This document shows, in pieces, positions 44,137 to 51,953 of a stretch of DNA of 64,000 bases. Origin of the DNA: CAZGHS01 sp964525495 (GTDB lineage: Bacteria; Patescibacteriota; Microgenomatia; JALYQM01). Each line of letters begins with the position of its first letter. Within the stretch, counting starts at the first letter, position 1. The notes under the pieces were generated by a model. It was not told the origin of the DNA and did no database searches. It saw nothing but the letters and a program-made list of their open reading frames with translations. Where the stretch lies: assembly GCA_964525495.1 (NCBI GenBank), contig CAZGHS010000003.1, positions 104,367 through 168,366 of the forward strand. Direction: 5' to 3'. The position numbers were made by a program, and so were the translations under genes.

Positions 44137-44415
44137 ATGTTTGATGATTTAAAGTCTAAATTAGCTGGAGCTGTGGGTGGAGATTTTGGAAAAATGGCTC
44201 AGCAGGCAATGGCTATTAAAAAAGTATTAGCTCAGATGACCACTACTGTTAAAAAAGATGGAGTCGAGATAATTATCACTGGTGACCAGGATATCCAATC
44301 TATTACAGTTGATGGTGTTGAAGATAAGCGCTTACGAATGGCATTTAATGAGGCGGTTAAGAAATCACAGGAGATGGCAGCAAAAGAGATGCAAAGTCTG
44401 ATGAAGGACATGTAA
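44137..44415 (+). CDS. YbaB/EbfC-family nucleoid-associated protein
   Basis: 92 aa. Typical YbaB pattern: an N-terminal Gln/Met-rich helix (MAQQAMAIKKVLAQM), a beta segment (KKDGVEIIITGDQDIQSI) and a C-terminal helix (AVKKSQEMAAKEMQSLM). Dimeric DNA-binding protein. It has TATAAT upstream and GGAGG before ATG 44137. Confidence 0.9.
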   Translation: MFDDLKSKLAGAVGGDFGKMAQQAMAIKKVLAQMTTTVKKDGVEIIITGDQDIQSITVDGVEDKRLRMAFNEAVKKSQEMAAKEMQSLMKDM

Positions 44416-44431
44416 TCTTTGCCTTATTGTA

Positions 44432-45019
44432 ATGGCGAGTATCCCTAAACCGATTACGAATTTAATCGAAGCATTTGAACGACTTCCGGGCATTGGACCG
44501 AAATCTGCGCAACGTTTGGCGTACCATATGTTGCATGCGCCGAAAGAACAGTTGGAGTCTTTTTCGAATACTTTGCTCGATATTAAGGATAAAATTACTT
44601 TATGTCAGGTATGCTTTAATGTGAGTGACGCATCTACCTGTCCAATATGCTCGGATAATGGACGGGATCAGAGTTTGATCGCTGTGGTGGAAGAGCCCTT
44701 GGATATTTTGGCGTTTGAGAAAACGGGACTGAAAGGGTTGTATCATGTCCTGCATGGCTCTATTTCGCCTTTACAGAATATAGGGCCAGATCAGTTGTAT
44801 ATTCGACAACTGTTGCCGAGATTGAAGACTGATGTGAAAGAAGTAATTCTGGCGACGAATCCGACGCTAGAAGGTGAAGCGACTGCGATGTATATTCAAC
44901 GATTGATCGAGCCACTGGGAGTAAAGGTTACTAGAATAGCTAGAGGATTGCCTGTTGGTGGAGATATTGAATATGCTGATGAAGTGACATTGCGAAGGTC
45001 GTTGGAAGGACGTAGTTAG
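44432..45019 (+). CDS. recR: recombination protein RecR
   Basis: 195 aa. N-terminal helix-hairpin-helix (ERLPGIGPKSAQRLAYHM), four-Cys zinc finger (CQVCFNVSDASTCPIC), Toprim domain (VVEEPLDILAFE) and ATNPTLEGEATAMYI. Works with RecO and RecF in gap repair. Stop TAG is one base before the next gene. Confidence 0.96.
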   Translation: MASIPKPITNLIEAFERLPGIGPKSAQRLAYHMLHAPKEQLESFSNTLLDIKDKITLCQVCFNVSDASTCPICSDNGRDQSLIAVVEEPLDILAFEKTGLKGLYHVLHGSISPLQNIGPDQLYIRQLLPRLKTDVKEVILATNPTLEGEATAMYIQRLIEPLGVKVTRIARGLPVGGDIEYADEVTLRRSLEGRS

Positions 45020-45020
45020 T

Positions 45021-45278
45021 ATGGCAGATGAAATAAAAAAAATAACACTAGAAACAAATGTATACGAGGTAATCTCGACATATCCTGATTCACAGGAAGT
45101 GTTGATCGAGTATGGAATTCCGTGTGCGTCCTGTCATTTTTCTTCGTTTGATACGCTTGGTGACTCGGTCGCCGAGTTCGGCATTGATGATGCTGATGTG
45201 AAAGAGTTGCTTGAACAGTTGAATGAAATTGTTGCCAAAGATGAACAGGAAAAATTGGACAACAAGAGACAAGAATAA
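45021..45278 (+). CDS. DUF1858-type CxxC protein
   Basis: 85 aa. DUF1858 (hybrid-cluster-associated redox-disulfide domain): TNVYEVISTYPDSQEVLIEY and the PCASC motif that supplies a redox or metal site, then an acidic helical tail. Possible iron-sulfur or thiol role. Co-expressed with recR. Confidence 0.8.
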   Translation: MADEIKKITLETNVYEVISTYPDSQEVLIEYGIPCASCHFSSFDTLGDSVAEFGIDDADVKELLEQLNEIVAKDEQEKLDNKRQE

Positions 45279-45288
45279 TTTTCCGATG

Positions 45289-45322
45289 GAGAGCTCAAAG
45301 GCTTGACGCAATCAAGCTCTCC
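45289..45322. repeat. convergent hairpin with two alternative folds
   Basis: An outer stem GAGAGCT with AGCTCTC encloses a loop that can instead fold as GCTTGA-CGCAA-TCAAGC. No T-run follows in either direction, so it is not a classic terminator although it separates converging genes. Confidence 0.4.
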
Positions 45323-45331
45323 CAATTTCGA

Positions 45332-45523
45332 TTACTGACTGTTGATCTTGTTCGCGGCTGATCGGATTTGGCCTACGGCGGAATCTATAGGATGCTTATG
45401 CGAGTTGTACCAGCGCCTCTCTTGGCCATCGAGCCTTTGACCTTCCAGAAGTTTTTGGATCACTTGATCGCTCCGCCTCTTTGGGCTAAGTTGATCGAAG
45501 TTTTGGTGCCTGGATTTTGGCAT
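45332..45523 (-). CDS. orphan small protein sharing an N-domain with its neighbour
   Basis: 63 aa, basic. Starts ATG 45523 behind AAAGGAG. Its first 45 residues align with the start of the 136-aa protein upstream (FDQL...VIQKLLEG...ERRWYNSHK against FAQL...IANKLQNG...ELRWYHLHL). No known family. Third and last gene of a minus-strand set. Confidence 0.6.
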   Translation of the reverse strand: MPKSRHQNFDQLSPKRRSDQVIQKLLEGQRLDGQERRWYNSHKHPIDSAVGQIRSAANKINSQ

Positions 45524-45533
45524 TGCTACTCCT

Positions 45534-45944
45534 TTAGCGCTTTAGCGGCTGTCTTACTACGCTATTATCTGGACGGACATGGAGCAACTGATACGGCACA
45601 CCGCTCCTGTTGACCGTGAAGGTGTACCCGGTGGTGTCGTTTCCGACAACATCGACAGATAGCACCTCGTTTTGCTTGAGGCTTGCTTGGGCGAATTGTC
45701 TTGCTGGTTCCATTTTTGCGTGATTAGAGTGAACCTCCTTGATACTACCCTTCCGGTGGCTTTGTGTGCTTACAGCTACGGTTGGACGCGGAATGTCGGG
45801 AACGATGGCGTGCACTTTATCAAGATGTAAGTGATACCACCTGAGCTCTTGTGTGGTGAAATTGTAGCCATTTTGGAGCTTATTGGCGATATGTTGTGGT
45901 TTATCCTGCTCTTTCAGCTGGGCAAATGCTGATGTCCTGGGCAT
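45534..45944 (-). CDS. orphan protein with RWY motif domain
   Basis: 136 aa from ATG 45944, which has AAGGAG 9 bases upstream; ATG 45980 would overlap the upstream gene. Residues 1-48 are the domain repeated in the 63-aa protein. The C-terminal 50 residues form a beta-rich segment (SVDVVGNDTTGYTFTVNRSG) resembling the same region of the next gene. No family recognised. Confidence 0.6.
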   Translation of the reverse strand: MPRTSAFAQLKEQDKPQHIANKLQNGYNFTTQELRWYHLHLDKVHAIVPDIPRPTVAVSTQSHRKGSIKEVHSNHAKMEPARQFAQASLKQNEVLSVDVVGNDTTGYTFTVNRSGVPYQLLHVRPDNSVVRQPLKR

Positions 45945-45957
45945 GGCACATTTCTCC

Positions 45958-46341
45958 TTACATCCGGTATGCTTCACCATCCAATGGTACCATTATGTAC
46001 GAGGTTACTCTAAAGTCTCCTCTAGACAGGGATTTCACTCCGAAACGGACCCCATTCGAACTGCGCTCTGCAATAGTACCTAGCGACTCGCCAGGCAAAA
46101 GCACCTTGCGCGCTTTGGCTTTAGCAACGCCGGCTTCGTCGGTGACTCGCGTGACAGAACCTCCTTTGGTCACAATAACGCGAGCGACAATGGTCCTCCC
46201 AGCTCGTCCAGCAACTGAGACAGTGAACTCGAACTCTGTAGTAGATGTTGTTCTTGCCGGGCTTGTTGCGAGGAGCTCTCCTTTTTCTACTTTCTCCATC
46301 GCTTTCTCCCGAGCGATTGCTGGAGTAAATTCGATCATCAT
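45958..46341 (-). CDS. orphan basic beta-rich protein
   Basis: 127 aa, rich in Val, Thr, Arg. Helical start (PAIAREKAMEKVEKGEL), then strands (EFEFTVSVAGRAGRTIVA). AAAGGAG before ATG 46341. First gene of the three-gene unit. No family recognised; the set may be a transferred element. Confidence 0.6.
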   Translation of the reverse strand: MMIEFTPAIAREKAMEKVEKGELLATSPARTTSTTEFEFTVSVAGRAGRTIVARVIVTKGGSVTRVTDEAGVAKAKARKVLLPGESLGTIAERSSNGVRFGVKSLSRGDFRVTSYIMVPLDGEAYRM

Positions 46342-46541
46342 GATCTCCTTTATATATCTTGTCTCTTGCTGTTAACGAACCATTCAGGCTGCGAGTGCAG
46401 TCTGATCCGTCTCGGGCTATGTTAGATCTAAAGCGAAATAACTGCCGTTTCGAATAGCTGGAATTATATCATAATGAGCCGAAAGATTCTATATTATAGG
46501 CTTTTCTGGTCATTTGATGCGCGGTTCAGCTTTATCGTCTG
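46342..46541. other. leader of the orphan cluster and divergent promoter region
   Basis: Contains a TATAAT on the minus strand near 46471-46476 that could drive the orphan genes with a leader of about 110-125 bases. No gene seen. Confidence 0.4.
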
Positions 46542-46570
46542 TTGTAAAAACCTAGGTCGTTTTGTAAAAT
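46542..46570 (+). promoter_or_regulatory. promoter of tRNA-Thr and rpmG
   Basis: TTGTAA (46542-46547), 17-base spacer, TAAAAT (46565-46570), about 19 bases before the tRNA. Confidence 0.6.
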
Positions 46571-46589
46571 GGGAACATTGTGCTATAAT

Positions 46590-46661
46590 GCCAAGATAGC
46601 TTAGTGGTAAAGCACCCCCTTGGTAAGGGGGAGACCACGGGTCCGATCCCCGTTCTTGGCT
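46590..46661 (+). tRNA. tRNA-Thr (GGT)
   Basis: 72 bases: acceptor GCCAAGA with TCTTGGC, anticodon loop TTGGTAA between CCCCC and GGGGG, T arm GGTCCGATCC. CCA is not encoded. rpmG follows 28 bases later and is probably on the same transcript. Confidence 0.95.
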
Positions 46662-46689
46662 CACTAATAAGAATTGTAAAAGGAAATAT

Positions 46690-46878
46690 ATGGCAAAAAA
46701 AGGCGCCCGCCAAACAATATTACTTACCTCAAAAGAGGATCCAAGCACACGGTATACAACTACTGTGAACGTTGTTAACCAACAGGCATCTGGTGGTCAA
46801 ACAAAGAAATTGGTCCTTAAGAAATATTCTCCAACTCTCCGCAAGCGAGTTGAATTCGTTCAGACTAAGGTTAAGTAA
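46690..46878 (+). CDS. rpmG: ribosomal protein bL33
   Basis: 62 aa. bL33 pattern: GARQTILLTSKEDPSTRYTT and KLVLKKYSPTLRKRVEF. It lacks the CxxC pairs of zinc forms, so it is the C-minus type. AGGAA precedes ATG. Located behind tRNA-Thr as in many bacteria. Confidence 0.92.
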   Translation: MAKKGARQTILLTSKEDPSTRYTTTVNVVNQQASGGQTKKLVLKKYSPTLRKRVEFVQTKVK

Positions 46879-46900
46879 TTAATTATATTACACATTTTTA

Positions 46901-46929
46901 AATAAGCTCGAGTACTCGGGCTTATTTTT
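46901..46929 (+). terminator. terminator of tRNA-Thr/rpmG
   Basis: AATAAGCTCGAG (46901-46912) with CTCGGGCTTATT (46915-46926), 12 bp with one wobble, loop TA, T-run to 46929. Confidence 0.88.
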
Positions 46930-46937
46930 GTACTTGT

Positions 46938-48143
46938 ATGAAGATACAAAAGAAGTCATTAGAAAAATTGCTTACACTGAAGCATGCTGCTCCCCTTTAC
47001 ACCGTATGGGATAAGGATAGTACTGTTGCACCTCAAACCATTTTAATTACAGAGAAATTACTCAAGAAATTTGATGATTCTATTGAAGACTCTTCATTAG
47101 TTGCTGCTGCGATTGCTGATACTGAAGATGCGGTAAATAAAGAGTTCACCACAACTGCTTTGAATGCGATCAATAGTTTGTATTATGGCTATTGTCACGA
47201 TGCGTTTACGAAGCACGGTGATATTGCAAATATCTATGTGAAGAACCGCATGGTTCAGTATTCTCTGCTTCAGTTGTTTCTTGAAAAAATAAAGATAGAT
47301 CCTATTCGTATCAAAGAGTTTTGTTGTGGGAGTAAATATGCTCGCTGGCAACAGTTTGCGAAATATATGCCGATCAATCGCTCAATGGACGTCACTCTGT
47401 GCGATATTACTTCAGATATTATTCCGATTGATGAAATTCGCTCAAAGAATATTTTTAACATGAAGTTTGATTCGTGTTCGTATGACTTGCGCGAATCATT
47501 CCCTGTTTTGCCTGAGGCACATCGGTTTGATGCCTTGCTCGTGACCTATGGTTTTGATAGCGTCTGGCTTGAGGATGACGTGATGTATGTGAAACAAAAT
47601 GGCGTATGGAGTGAGATCTTGTATCGCGTGAAGGTATTGCCAGGTATTCACGATGAAGAGCATGTTTTGGCTTTATTGCGTAAAGAAACATCTGACGTGT
47701 CTGTTCCATTGTCTTTGTTTAATAACGTGGTTGTTGAGCGAATCGCCAAGCCTGTAGATATGAAGAAAGTAAAATATGGTGCAGATATTGAAGCTTTGTA
47801 TGGTGATTATGACGAAGTGCGTGTGATTGTCCCATCAACCATGGTAACTCGAGTTGAAGAAGCTTTTGCAGGGCAATTGAAAGATAGTGGTGTGTTTGTA
47901 ATTGGTGAAGTTGCAACCTATCCAATTAAAGCTGGCGAGAAGATTGAGATGACTATCGCGGATTTTAATACAACAGGTAAGGTTGGAAAATATAAGGTTG
48001 AGGATTTTTGGTTGGCTGAGCGGATTTTGACTCAGCGAGGGTTTAAGGTTGAAGTGATCGCACTTGATGCGCTCGGCAAGCGCTATGGAAAAGAAATTTC
48101 TGAAGATACTGAAGATACGTGGTTGATGGTAGTTAGTAAGTAA
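46938..48143 (+). CDS. SAM-methyltransferase-like protein (MidA-type candidate)
   Basis: 401 aa. The central part recalls the MidA/NDUFAF7 methyltransferase layout (IKEFCCGSKYARWQQF, LLVTYGFDSVWLEDD, GVWSEILYRVKV), but the glycine-rich SAM loop is replaced by FCCGSKYA, so activity is uncertain. C-terminal part is alpha/beta (FWLAERILTQRGFKVEVI). Starts nine bases after the rpmG terminator. Confidence 0.5.
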   Translation: MKIQKKSLEKLLTLKHAAPLYTVWDKDSTVAPQTILITEKLLKKFDDSIEDSSLVAAAIADTEDAVNKEFTTTALNAINSLYYGYCHDAFTKHGDIANIYVKNRMVQYSLLQLFLEKIKIDPIRIKEFCCGSKYARWQQFAKYMPINRSMDVTLCDITSDIIPIDEIRSKNIFNMKFDSCSYDLRESFPVLPEAHRFDALLVTYGFDSVWLEDDVMYVKQNGVWSEILYRVKVLPGIHDEEHVLALLRKETSDVSVPLSLFNNVVVERIAKPVDMKKVKYGADIEALYGDYDEVRVIVPSTMVTRVEEAFAGQLKDSGVFVIGEVATYPIKAGEKIEMTIADFNTTGKVGKYKVEDFWLAERILTQRGFKVEVIALDALGKRYGKEISEDTEDTWLMVVSK

Positions 48144-48156
48144 TATACGGTCCAGC

Positions 48157-48185
48157 TTTATCTTTACTGAGTTTTCTAATATAAT
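48157..48185 (+). promoter_or_regulatory. promoter of tRNA-Trp
   Basis: TTTATC (48157-48162), 17-base spacer, consensus TATAAT (48180-48185), 19 bases before the tRNA. Confidence 0.6.
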
Positions 48186-48204
48186 ACGGTCTATTGCCGC
48201 GTAT

Positions 48205-48275
48205 AGGGGCGTCGGTTAATGGTAAACCAACAGTCTCCAAAACTGTGACTATAGGTTCAAATCCTATCGCCCCTG
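48205..48275 (+). tRNA. tRNA-Trp (CCA)
   Basis: 71 bases: acceptor AGGGGCG with CGCCCCT, discriminator G, anticodon loop CTCCAAA between ACAGT and ACTGT, T arm GGTTCAAATCC. The CCA tail is not encoded. Confidence 0.95.
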
Positions 48276-48292
48276 CAACTTAGACAGAACTA

Positions 48293-48321
48293 TTGCTAAA
48301 CCTTCTTCCTTTTGAAATACT
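48293..48321 (+). promoter_or_regulatory. promoter of the 48328 gene, leaderless
   Basis: TTGCTA (48293-48298), 17-base spacer, AATACT (48316-48321), six bases to ATG 48328. Confidence 0.65.
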
Positions 48322-48327
48322 GCTTGT

Positions 48328-49038
48328 ATGAAGAAGAATACAAGTCGATCCGTTCACCCTCGAATAAATAGCCTTAAGGGAAACTTTACACTTATTTTAA
48401 GTTTATTAGTTTTATTCATTATTGTAGTTGGCGTAGGAACTCAAAAAGATATACAAAAGAAACAAGTCAGTTCTCAACTAACTCCTACAGAAATTTCCAA
48501 CGCAGAATGGAAAACTTACAAAGATAAAAATAATACTTTCACAATGCAGTACCCCTCCAGCTTTTACGAGACCTTAGAAACAGCTAGCGGAGATTTTAAT
48601 CTCGATATAAGCGCAGGAGCTCTTTCCACGGTCACCCCATATAATAGCGGATTTAAAAAAGAGTCGGATATACTTATCGAAATGGCAATACGAACATTAC
48701 GTCCCAATACAACTCTTAACGATTATATTGACACAAATATTCTAACTTACACAGAAGCAGATATAGATGGTGATGGGATAACTGGACCTCCTATAAAAAT
48801 CACACCTACAGTTAGAACATCAATTAATCTTGATGGGAAAGAAGCGATTTGGGTTGAAGACATAGCCTTCATGTCCGTATCACATACTGAAGTTTTCATT
48901 CCTTATACAGATGACAATATAGTGGTTATTAGAGTGTACGAAGGAACAGGTCCACAGGAAGATCGGAATCTAGAGCAGTATCGAAAGAATATACAACTCG
49001 GAAAGCAAATTATATCGACGATCAAATTTACAAATTAA
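48328..49038 (+). CDS. membrane-anchored extracytoplasmic protein
   Basis: 236 aa. Basic start, transmembrane helix (LILSLLVLFIIVVGVG, about 23-38), then one external domain beginning EWKTYKDKNNTFTMQYPSSF, a pattern seen in PsbP-like folds. Function unknown. Base use is more AT-rich than neighbours. Confidence 0.7.
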   Translation: MKKNTSRSVHPRINSLKGNFTLILSLLVLFIIVVGVGTQKDIQKKQVSSQLTPTEISNAEWKTYKDKNNTFTMQYPSSFYETLETASGDFNLDISAGALSTVTPYNSGFKKESDILIEMAIRTLRPNTTLNDYIDTNILTYTEADIDGDGITGPPIKITPTVRTSINLDGKEAIWVEDIAFMSVSHTEVFIPYTDDNIVVIRVYEGTGPQEDRNLEQYRKNIQLGKQIISTIKFTN

Positions 49039-49057
49039 CTTTAGGTTGTACGAAGAC

Positions 49058-49555
49058 TTACCTAATATGTAGTAGTTCGTAATCTAGAATATCTTCGTTT
49101 TCTCCGAATAGAAATTTTCCTTTAAGTTTTTTTCCTTCTAAAATAAGCGGAAGCCAATATTTATCGTCGGGCCACATTTTATCAAATGGAATCTGGTTAT
49201 GCTTAAACCATTGCGGAGCCATTTCTTCAGACTCTTGAGGTTCACCTTCCCATTCTCTTACAAGATAGACAAAGACTTCCTGTCCCCATTTGGGATTATG
49301 AGGGTAGTAAAATTCAAAAGTTGCAACATGCTTTAGATTATCTATCGTGACACCAATCTCTTCTCGTGTTTCTCGTTTCGCAGCTTCTTCAATGGTTTCT
49401 TCGGGATCTTTTTTGCCGCCTATGCCGTTATATTTGTTTATACCGAAACCTCGTTTCTTCATGGCAAGGAGAACACTGTCGTAATTTACTAGAAAGCAGA
49501 GCGTTGCTTGTTTGAGTGGCATTGATTGAGTTTTTGTGTAGTCTTCAAGTTTCAT
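49058..49555 (-). CDS. Nudix hydrolase, MutT-like
   Basis: 165 aa. Complete Nudix box G-x5-E-x7-REUxEExGU as GGKKDPEETIEEAAKRETRE followed by EIGV. The LCFLVNYDSVLLAMKKRG start and MWPDDKYWLPLIL end match the 8-oxo-dGTP/2-hydroxy-dATP branch (MTH1-like). Probably nucleotide-pool cleaning. Confidence 0.9.
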   Translation of the reverse strand: MKLEDYTKTQSMPLKQATLCFLVNYDSVLLAMKKRGFGINKYNGIGGKKDPEETIEEAAKRETREEIGVTIDNLKHVATFEFYYPHNPKWGQEVFVYLVREWEGEPQESEEMAPQWFKHNQIPFDKMWPDDKYWLPLILEGKKLKGKFLFGENEDILDYELLHIR

Positions 49556-49581
49556 TTATATACTAATTGTATCACTGACGA

Positions 49582-49803
49582 TTATTGCTGAAGATATTTA
49601 CGGAGATAGAAATCCAGTTCCTGAAACGAGTGATATACCCCTGGAGTAAGTCCGTTCAGAATGTCTAAAATATTCTGTGGAGCGCGAGCCATCATTGCAA
49701 AATGCACGATGTCGGCTAGATCGACGGGATACTGCATGTTGGAAAGAAATGATTCAACATATTCGGTAGTAATATCTGGGCTGTTATCTAAAATGTCATC
49801 CAT
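49582..49803 (-). CDS. DUF2795-like small protein
   Basis: 73 aa. Two-helix pattern YPVDLADIVHFAMMARAPQ and ILDILNGLTPGVYHSFQEL fits DUF2795. -10 TATAAT (49812-49817) lies eight bases before ATG. Function unknown. Confidence 0.65.
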   Translation of the reverse strand: MDDILDNSPDITTEYVESFLSNMQYPVDLADIVHFAMMARAPQNILDILNGLTPGVYHSFQELDFYLRKYLQQ

Positions 49804-49853
49804 ATATCAATATTATACCATAAAGTTATACTAAATGTGTTGTACTAGATAAC

Positions 49854-49882
49854 TTGATTTTCCTATTACAAAGGAGTATATT
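49854..49882 (+). promoter_or_regulatory. promoter of the 49925 gene
   Basis: TTGATT (49854-49859), 17-base spacer, TATATT (49877-49882). The leader to ATG 49925 is about 35 bases and carries a GGGAG Shine-Dalgarno. Confidence 0.6.
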
Positions 49883-49924
49883 TCTCTTTGGCAAATTGCC
49901 GATATAGCTATTGGGAGCAATATA

Positions 49925-50161
49925 ATGGCTGTTTCTGACCTAGGACTTGGAGTTCTAAGGAGTTCATCTCATTCAAATTCTCCACAGGCTACCCATCGTA
50001 CTCAAATAATAAGTAGGGTAAGAAGCGTGGGCGCTGCTGAGGCGGCACAGGCAATTGAGCAGTTGATTACAGCAGGATACCTGACAAGCGACGCTAACGG
50101 TCTAGTTAGACGAACGCAAAAAGGTGATTCGGTTGTAGCTCAACAGGTCGGTTCTCGATAG
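49925..50161 (+). CDS. small protein, possible winged helix
   Basis: 78 aa. Ser-rich start, then AAQAIEQLITAGYLTSD followed by a basic wing-like turn (GLVRRTQKGD), which suggests a small DNA-binding winged helix. Own promoter and terminator. No family recognised. Confidence 0.55.
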   Translation: MAVSDLGLGVLRSSSHSNSPQATHRTQIISRVRSVGAAEAAQAIEQLITAGYLTSDANGLVRRTQKGDSVVAQQVGSR

Positions 50162-50181
50162 ATTGTCAGACGACCCCGGGT

Positions 50182-50216
50182 GGGCATTCATTTTACAAAA
50201 GTGAGTGCCCTTTTCT
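50182..50216 (+). terminator. terminator of the 49925 gene
   Basis: GGGCATTCATTTT (50182-50194) with AAAAGTGAGTGCCC (50197-50210), loop of three, then TTTTCTT. It lies against the stop of the convergent amidase. Confidence 0.8.
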
Positions 50217-50217
50217 T

Positions 50218-50988
50218 CTACTTTTTTAAGAAAATAAGTACTGCGTCTGCGATGGCTTTTGCCGGGATTTCGGGTGTGTTGGTGATAAGTTTAGCGTCTG
50301 ACGGGTTCGTCAGGAAGCCTGTTTCGACGATTACGGCTGGAGTCATGGGGTGAATAGCATGTTGGAAACGGCGCCACGAAAAAGCGTAGTAACCTGTCAT
50401 GTTGCGTGTGATGTTCGGATCTTTTTCTAAACCTGTTTCTTCTCCGTATTTTTCTTCAATTAATTTTACTAGCTCATTGGATTTGTTTGAGAGATCTCTG
50501 CGTGGGGCAGCTATTTTGTAGCCGCTTACACTTGAATTAGTGTTTCCATCGGAGTGTATGGAAATAAACGCATCAGCCCAATATGCTGGTGGGACTGTCG
50601 CTGGAATTATGTCCACGACTATACCTTCTGCTTCGAGAAGTTTTTTAGTTTCTTCTGCTATTCGTAAATTCACTTCCCATTCTGCAATCTGTTTATTGCT
50701 TGTCCCTCCATTATTGCGAATCCGATCTAGTTCATCGGGTAGTTCGCTATTTTTCCAATGACCAGCTTGAATTCCGACTTTGAGTGGTCCTTCTGGACGT
50801 TTCCATTTAGAAAAATCCCAAATTGAGGTTTCGGCATGTGGCGATGATAGTGGCTGATCCTCTTCTATATATGGAGGGGCGCCGTATGGGGTTGATTGAT
50901 TTGTTGGTTTAGCTAAGAAAAAGATGTATCCGCCGAGGGCAATCGCTGCGAAGGAAAATAGAAGATACTTTTTCATCTGTTGCATCAT
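50218..50988 (-). CDS. N-acetylmuramoyl-L-alanine amidase (Amidase_3)
   Basis: 256 aa. N-terminal membrane anchor (YLLFSFAAIALGGYIFFL), a Pro/Ser linker, and an Amidase_3 domain with zinc ligands in VGIQAGHW, the Glu of QIAEWEVNL, and AFISIHSDG, plus catalytic Glu in VIVETGFLTN. It cuts the bond between MurNAc and the stem peptide. ATG 50988 and the next ATG are both possible. Confidence 0.9.
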   Translation of the reverse strand: MMQQMKKYLLFSFAAIALGGYIFFLAKPTNQSTPYGAPPYIEEDQPLSSPHAETSIWDFSKWKRPEGPLKVGIQAGHWKNSELPDELDRIRNNGGTSNKQIAEWEVNLRIAEETKKLLEAEGIVVDIIPATVPPAYWADAFISIHSDGNTNSSVSGYKIAAPRRDLSNKSNELVKLIEEKYGEETGLEKDPNITRNMTGYYAFSWRRFQHAIHPMTPAVIVETGFLTNPSDAKLITNTPEIPAKAIADAVLIFLKK

Positions 50989-51034
50989 ATATTAGTATTC
51001 TGAATAGTTGCTTAAATATATTATAATAAAGGTT

Positions 51035-51952
51035 ATGGCTCAGAAAGTGCTCCAAGTAGAGCGGCTTATCAAAGATTATAAAGACTTTCGTGCAGTAGAC
51101 GAGGTCAGTTTTAGCGTGGAGCGAGGTTCTGTGGTCGGGTTTCTTGGTCCGAATGGTGCGGGGAAAACTACGACTATCCAGATGCTTTTGGGTATTACCT
51201 TGCCCACAAGTGGAAAGATTTCGTTTTTTGGCAAGGATTTCAATAAGGAGCGCGAAGCGTGTTTGAAGCGTATTAACTTTACTTCAGCTTTTAACGCATT
51301 ACTTGGCCGAGTGTCTGTCATGGAGAATTTGCAGGTTTATGCAGATTTATATGAGGTTAAGAATACAAAGAAGAAGATAAGTGAACTCGTTGAATATTTT
51401 GAAATGGAAGATTTGTTGCACCAGATCTACTGGCATTTGTCAGCGGGACAGAAAACTCGTGTTAACTTGGTGAAGTCTTTACTCAACGATCCAGAGCTGG
51501 TACTGATGGACGAACCGACGGCTTCTTTGGATCCAGATATTGCTGATAAAGTCTTGTCATTGATCGAGAAATTGAAAAAAGAGCGTAATCTTTCAATTTT
51601 GTATACCAGTCACAATATGGATGAAATCACTCGGATATGTGACGATGTTATTTTTCTTGATCATGGGAAAATTGTGGCGAAGGACACTCCAGAGAATTTG
51701 ACCAAGCGGATCACGAGTGCGGAAATAAAATTGCATGTGCATAGTCACAAAGATGAAATAGCCGCGTATTTGAAGTCTGAAGGGTTATCTTTCAATTTCG
51801 ACAAACATGTGCTGACTGTTGATACAAAAACATCTGAAGTGCCAGGAGTTTTGTTTGCAATCGGAAAAATGGATCCGGATATAACTGATATTGGCATAAT
51901 GAAACCAACGTTAGAGGATGTGTTTTTACAGATTGCGCGAGGTGATAAATAA
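51035..51952 (+). CDS. ABC transporter ATP-binding protein (ABC-2 type)
   Basis: 305 aa from ATG 51035; the TTG at 51008 is rejected because TATAAT (51022-51027) lies between. Walker A GPNGAGKTT, signature LSAGQKTR, Walker B LVLMDEPTASLDP, H-loop YTSHNM. The C-terminal 80 residues match DrrA/NatA-type ATPases. Paired with the permease after it. Confidence 0.92.
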   Translation: MAQKVLQVERLIKDYKDFRAVDEVSFSVERGSVVGFLGPNGAGKTTTIQMLLGITLPTSGKISFFGKDFNKEREACLKRINFTSAFNALLGRVSVMENLQVYADLYEVKNTKKKISELVEYFEMEDLLHQIYWHLSAGQKTRVNLVKSLLNDPELVLMDEPTASLDPDIADKVLSLIEKLKKERNLSILYTSHNMDEITRICDDVIFLDHGKIVAKDTPENLTKRITSAEIKLHVHSHKDEIAAYLKSEGLSFNFDKHVLTVDTKTSEVPGVLFAIGKMDPDITDIGIMKPTLEDVFLQIARGDK

Positions 51953-51953
51953 A

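Noticed and set aside
45883..46375. Plus-strand frames opposite the orphan cluster
   Set aside because: They lack ribosome sites, while the minus-strand genes each have AAGGAG at the right distance.
46584..46589. TATAAT touching the 5' end of tRNA-Thr
   Set aside because: Transcription from it would start inside the tRNA; a better placed TTGTAA-17-TAAAAT lies upstream.
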